Shown here piece after piece: positions 42,769-45,173 of a stretch of DNA of 45,173 bases. This DNA is from an uncultured Clostridia bacterium (GTDB lineage Bacteria; Bacillota; Clostridia; TANB77; CAG-508). Made by a program: the position numbers and the translations under genes. Position 1 is the first letter of the stretch. Each line of letters opens with the position of its first letter. The notes under the pieces were generated by a model, which made no database searches, was not told the DNA's origin, and saw only the letters and a list, made by a program, of their open reading frames with translations. The stretch covers positions 1 to 45,173 of the forward strand of contig CANQQQ010000012.1 in NCBI GenBank assembly GCA_947626025.1. The letters run 5' to 3'.

Positions 42769-44334
42769 TTATTCTATTTCATCCATTTTCTCAGTATAAT
42801 ATACTTGTGAATATCCCATATATTCTTTAACATATTCACCTATCATGTCTGGAGCTTCTTTGGTTGATTCTAATGCCTGTTTCTCATCAATAATATTTCC
42901 CTCATTATCTATATAAATAGTTTTATTGTCATTATATAATTTTATATAAGTATCTCTAATATCTAGTGTTGCATCCTTTAACTCCGCAATTTGTTCTAGT
43001 TCTTTAGAATAAACCTCAATTGCATTATTAGCCATATCCTCTGTTTTTATTAGTTGTGTATCAGCAATCTTACTTATTGTTGTATATTTGAAATCAGTTA
43101 ATTCTTTTCCTTTAGCATTCATTATTCCAAGCCCACTTCCATTTTTATATACTGAAAAATAATCGTCAAACATATACTCAACATAAACAAATTTGTTTGA
43201 AATCAATATATTCTGGTTTTTATCCATTACTCCATACAATCCATTTTCATCAATTGTTATATAATATTCCCCATTATTAGCAGGCACTAATGAAGTAAAT
43301 CCTGTTGTTACTCCTTCACCAGTAGCTGTAAAATATTGAATATCATCTCCTGTTTTAGCATATATATATATTCCATTAAATTGTATTGTTTTGTAGTCTA
43401 TTGGCACAATTTCTTCGCCTGTTAATGTATATACACCATATTTAGTTCCTCTGTTTATTATTAATAAATTATTAGTAGAATTATACTCTATACCTTGATA
43501 TTTAAAATCAATTAATGTTTCTTTATTTTTTAGCAATCCATATTGCCCATTATTACTAGCTATAGTATATACATCATCCCCTTCAATATCTATAACTCTT
43601 CTTATGTCATTATAAACAGTATCTAATAGTTTCTTTCCTTCATATGATATATACCCATATCTATATCCATCTTCTTTTGTTTTGCATACTATATAACCCG
43701 ATTTTTTATATTTATCTACATTGTCATAATATTTATCCGCTTCTATGTTATCATAATCAAAATTAATTATCTTTGCACCATTTACATTTATTACACCGTA
43801 TTTTCCGTTACGTTTAGCTAAAAGCTCCCCCTCTTTGTATTTAAGTCCTTTTATTTCTTCATATATTGCTTTTGTAATTCTATTTCCATCTAAATCTATT
43901 AATCCATATTGTTCATTTACTTTATATTTTAAAATATTCTTTTCATATGGCAATGAAGTTATCAATCCTTCTAGTTGTATTTCTTCTACATTATCATAAA
44001 TATTAAAAATTTCTTCTCCTTTTTCATTTAAAATCGTATTTTTTTTGTCACCTTCATTTGAACAAATAAATACAGGTCTTGTTGAATTAGGAATTATTAC
44101 CTTATCATACTTAGTTTCAACTATAATGTTACCTTCTGAGTCCATTACTCCATATTTTTCATTAAGATATAAAATAAAATATTTATAATCTTTTTCTGAT
44201 ATTTCTTCCACATTGTATTGTAATAATTCTTTTGCCTTCTTATTTTTTATTATAACAGTAACTACTATTGCTATTATTAATACCACAACTATTAATGCAA
44301 CTATAATTCCAATTTTTTTTCTATTATTACTCAT
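42769..44334 (-). CDS. Membrane-anchored WG-repeat protein
   Basis: A 521-residue protein with a single N-terminal membrane helix (about 9-30) and then WG-type beta repeats (KYGVMDSEGNIIV, QYGLIDLDGNRIT, KYGVINVNGAKII, RYGYISYEGKKLL, QYGLLKNKETLID, KYGVYTLTGEEIV and later GLYGVMDKNQN). These surface repeats occur in many Firmicutes; no enzymatic role is known. The linked PLP gene lies 26 bases downstream. Confidence 0.85.
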   Translation of the reverse strand: MSNNRKKIGIIVALIVVVLIIAIVVTVIIKNKKAKELLQYNVEEISEKDYKYFILYLNEKYGVMDSEGNIIVETKYDKVIIPNSTRPVFICSNEGDKKNTILNEKGEEIFNIYDNVEEIQLEGLITSLPYEKNILKYKVNEQYGLIDLDGNRITKAIYEEIKGLKYKEGELLAKRNGKYGVINVNGAKIINFDYDNIEADKYYDNVDKYKKSGYIVCKTKEDGYRYGYISYEGKKLLDTVYNDIRRVIDIEGDDVYTIASNNGQYGLLKNKETLIDFKYQGIEYNSTNNLLIINRGTKYGVYTLTGEEIVPIDYKTIQFNGIYIYAKTGDDIQYFTATGEGVTTGFTSLVPANNGEYYITIDENGLYGVMDKNQNILISNKFVYVEYMFDDYFSVYKNGSGLGIMNAKGKELTDFKYTTISKIADTQLIKTEDMANNAIEVYSKELEQIAELKDATLDIRDTYIKLYNDNKTIYIDNEGNIIDEKQALESTKEAPDMIGEYVKEYMGYSQVYYTEKMDEIE

Positions 44335-44484
44335 TTGATTACATCTCCTCTTTCTATATTCTATAATTTACATATTTAACTTATTTTTTTACCTGATTAT
44401 TATATTATACCCAAAGAAAAATATCAATAGACAATTTGTCTTTTGTTTAAGTTGTTAGTTTATAAAAATAATTTATCTAATGCA

Positions 44485-44513
44485 TTGTTTTATTTTTTTA
44501 ATTATGTTATTAT
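44485..44513 (+). promoter_or_regulatory. Putative lemA promoter
   Basis: TTGTTT (44485-44490) and TATTAT (44508-44513) are 17 bases apart, 31 bases before the lemA start. Confidence 0.45.
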
Positions 44514-44544
44514 ATATTTATATTTTATTTAAGGAGGAAAATGT

Positions 44545-45117
44545 ATGTGGTGGATAATTTTAGCGATCGTAGTTATTTTAGTTATTTGGGTAATATCTTC
44601 TTACAATAGTTTGGTTCATTCTAAAGTAAAAGTAGACAATGCTTTCAGTCAAATAGACGTGCAATTGCAAAGAAGATTTGATCTAATTCCAAATTTAGTT
44701 GAATGTGTTAAAGGATATATGGGACATGAATCAGATGTACTTAAAAAAGTTACTGAATTAAGAACTTCTTGGGCATCAGCAACTACAACAGAACAAAAAG
44801 TAGAGATTGATAATCAACTATCTGGTGCATTAAAAACTATTATGGCAGTTTCTGAAAATTACCCTGATTTAAAGGCAAATCAAAACTTTTCAGAATTACA
44901 ACAAGAATTACAGAATACAGAAAACAAAATTTCTTTTGCTAGACAGTTCTATAATGATGCAGTTACAAAATATAATACTAATTTAATGGTTTTCCCTATC
45001 AATATCGTAGCTTCACTTTTTAGATTTAAGTCAGCTCAATTATTTGCTGTTGATTCAGCTGAAGCTAAACAAAATGTAAAAATAGATTTTGGGAATAATC
45101 GAGTAGAGAATAAATAA
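44545..45117 (+). CDS. lemA: LemA family protein
   Basis: LemA proteins are small membrane-anchored helical proteins with the N-terminus outside. The 190-residue product has the membrane helix (about 2-20), YNSLVHSKVKVDNAFSQIDVQLQRRFDLIPNLVECVKGY, ENYPDLKANQNFSELQQELQNTENKISFARQFYNDAVTKYN, and FPINIVASLFRF, all typical of the family. AAGGAGG precedes the ATG. Confidence 0.95.
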   Translation: MWWIILAIVVILVIWVISSYNSLVHSKVKVDNAFSQIDVQLQRRFDLIPNLVECVKGYMGHESDVLKKVTELRTSWASATTTEQKVEIDNQLSGALKTIMAVSENYPDLKANQNFSELQQELQNTENKISFARQFYNDAVTKYNTNLMVFPINIVASLFRFKSAQLFAVDSAEAKQNVKIDFGNNRVENK

Positions 45118-45130
45118 TTATTTATTTATT

Positions 45131-45173
45131 CCCTCTCACACCACCGTACGTGCCGTTCGGCATACGGCGGTTC
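45131..45173 (-). mobile_element. Group II intron domain V-like fragment at the window edge
   Basis: The only GC-rich stretch in the window, in strong contrast to its neighbours. On the minus strand it folds as a long hairpin with a GAAC tetraloop and a bulge in the stem, like domain V of bacterial group II introns. It resembles the common tail sequence following intron-encoded reverse transcriptases. The rest of the intron would lie beyond the window, so only a fragment is seen. A repeat element at a contig end is equally consistent. Confidence 0.5.

Noticed and set aside
1-45173. CRISPR arrays, tRNA, rRNA or transposase genes
   Set aside because: No direct-repeat arrays, no tRNA-like cloverleaf or rRNA segments and no transposase-like frames were seen.

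Overview
The window is AT-rich DNA from a spore-forming, low-GC Clostridia-type Firmicute, probably an uncultured gut lineage. It carries spoVG, spoIVB, an alpha/beta SASP gene, spoIIAA-spoIIAB-sigF, spoIID, spoIIQ, spoIIGA-sigE-sigG, a ylmC/ymxH-type gene and bofA, plus the clostridial trio ireB-ruvX-DUF1292. Most genes are on the minus strand.

Layout. 1-2850: an unrecognised gene, spoVG behind a clear sigma-H promoter, and murC. 2889-4139: spoIVB. 4240-15298: a twelve-gene minus-strand operon for a Tad-like (type IV-pilus-related) machine. It encodes a CpaB/SAF-like protein, two ParA-like proteins, a CpaF ATPase with a membrane anchor, a double TadB/TadC-like membrane protein, six small pilin-like proteins (several starting MENAS), and a membrane-anchored protein resembling the C-terminal domain of trigger factor. 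15616-20777: SASP, purM, rimO, DUF1292, ruvX, ireB and a GAF/degenerate-GGDEF protein. 20809-23517: a CpaE-like protein with AT-hooks and a small membrane protein, perhaps regulators of the same machine. 23695-27060: spoIIA operon, spoIID and spoIIQ. 27221-37333: dnaE, a small membrane ORF, a giant N-anchored protein with about nine InlB-type repeats, uvrC and hpt. 37573-41237: DUF2508, bofA, ymxH-like, sigG, sigE and spoIIGA. 41489-45117: a YnbB-type PLP enzyme, a WG-repeat protein and LemA. The last 43 bases resemble a group II intron domain V.

Main discovery. Five sporulation genes (sigF, sigG, spoIIGA, spoID-type spoIID and the ymxH-like gene) are each split into two reading frames. In every case the break is a single extra C that puts a CGG triplet in the reading frame, and skipping that C (+1) so that the overlapping GGA or GGT is read as glycine restores the full conserved protein. 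There are six such sites; sigG has two, seven codons apart. By eye, CGG occurs dozens of times in the other two frames of the window's genes, but in frame I find it only at these six sites and once in the unrecognised first gene. This suggests that CGG is an unassigned or hungry codon used as a programmed +1 frameshift signal, here confined to sporulation regulators. The six sites and restored frames are read directly from the sequence; the mechanism and any regulatory role are inference.

How the genes work together. SpoIIAA, SpoIIAB and sigma-F start forespore transcription; SpoIIGA matures sigma-E in the mother cell; SpoIID and SpoIIQ act in engulfment; sigma-G then runs the late forespore, including SASP and spoIVB, and BofA/SpoIVB control sigma-K activation. 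Four of these steps would require frameshifting at CGG.
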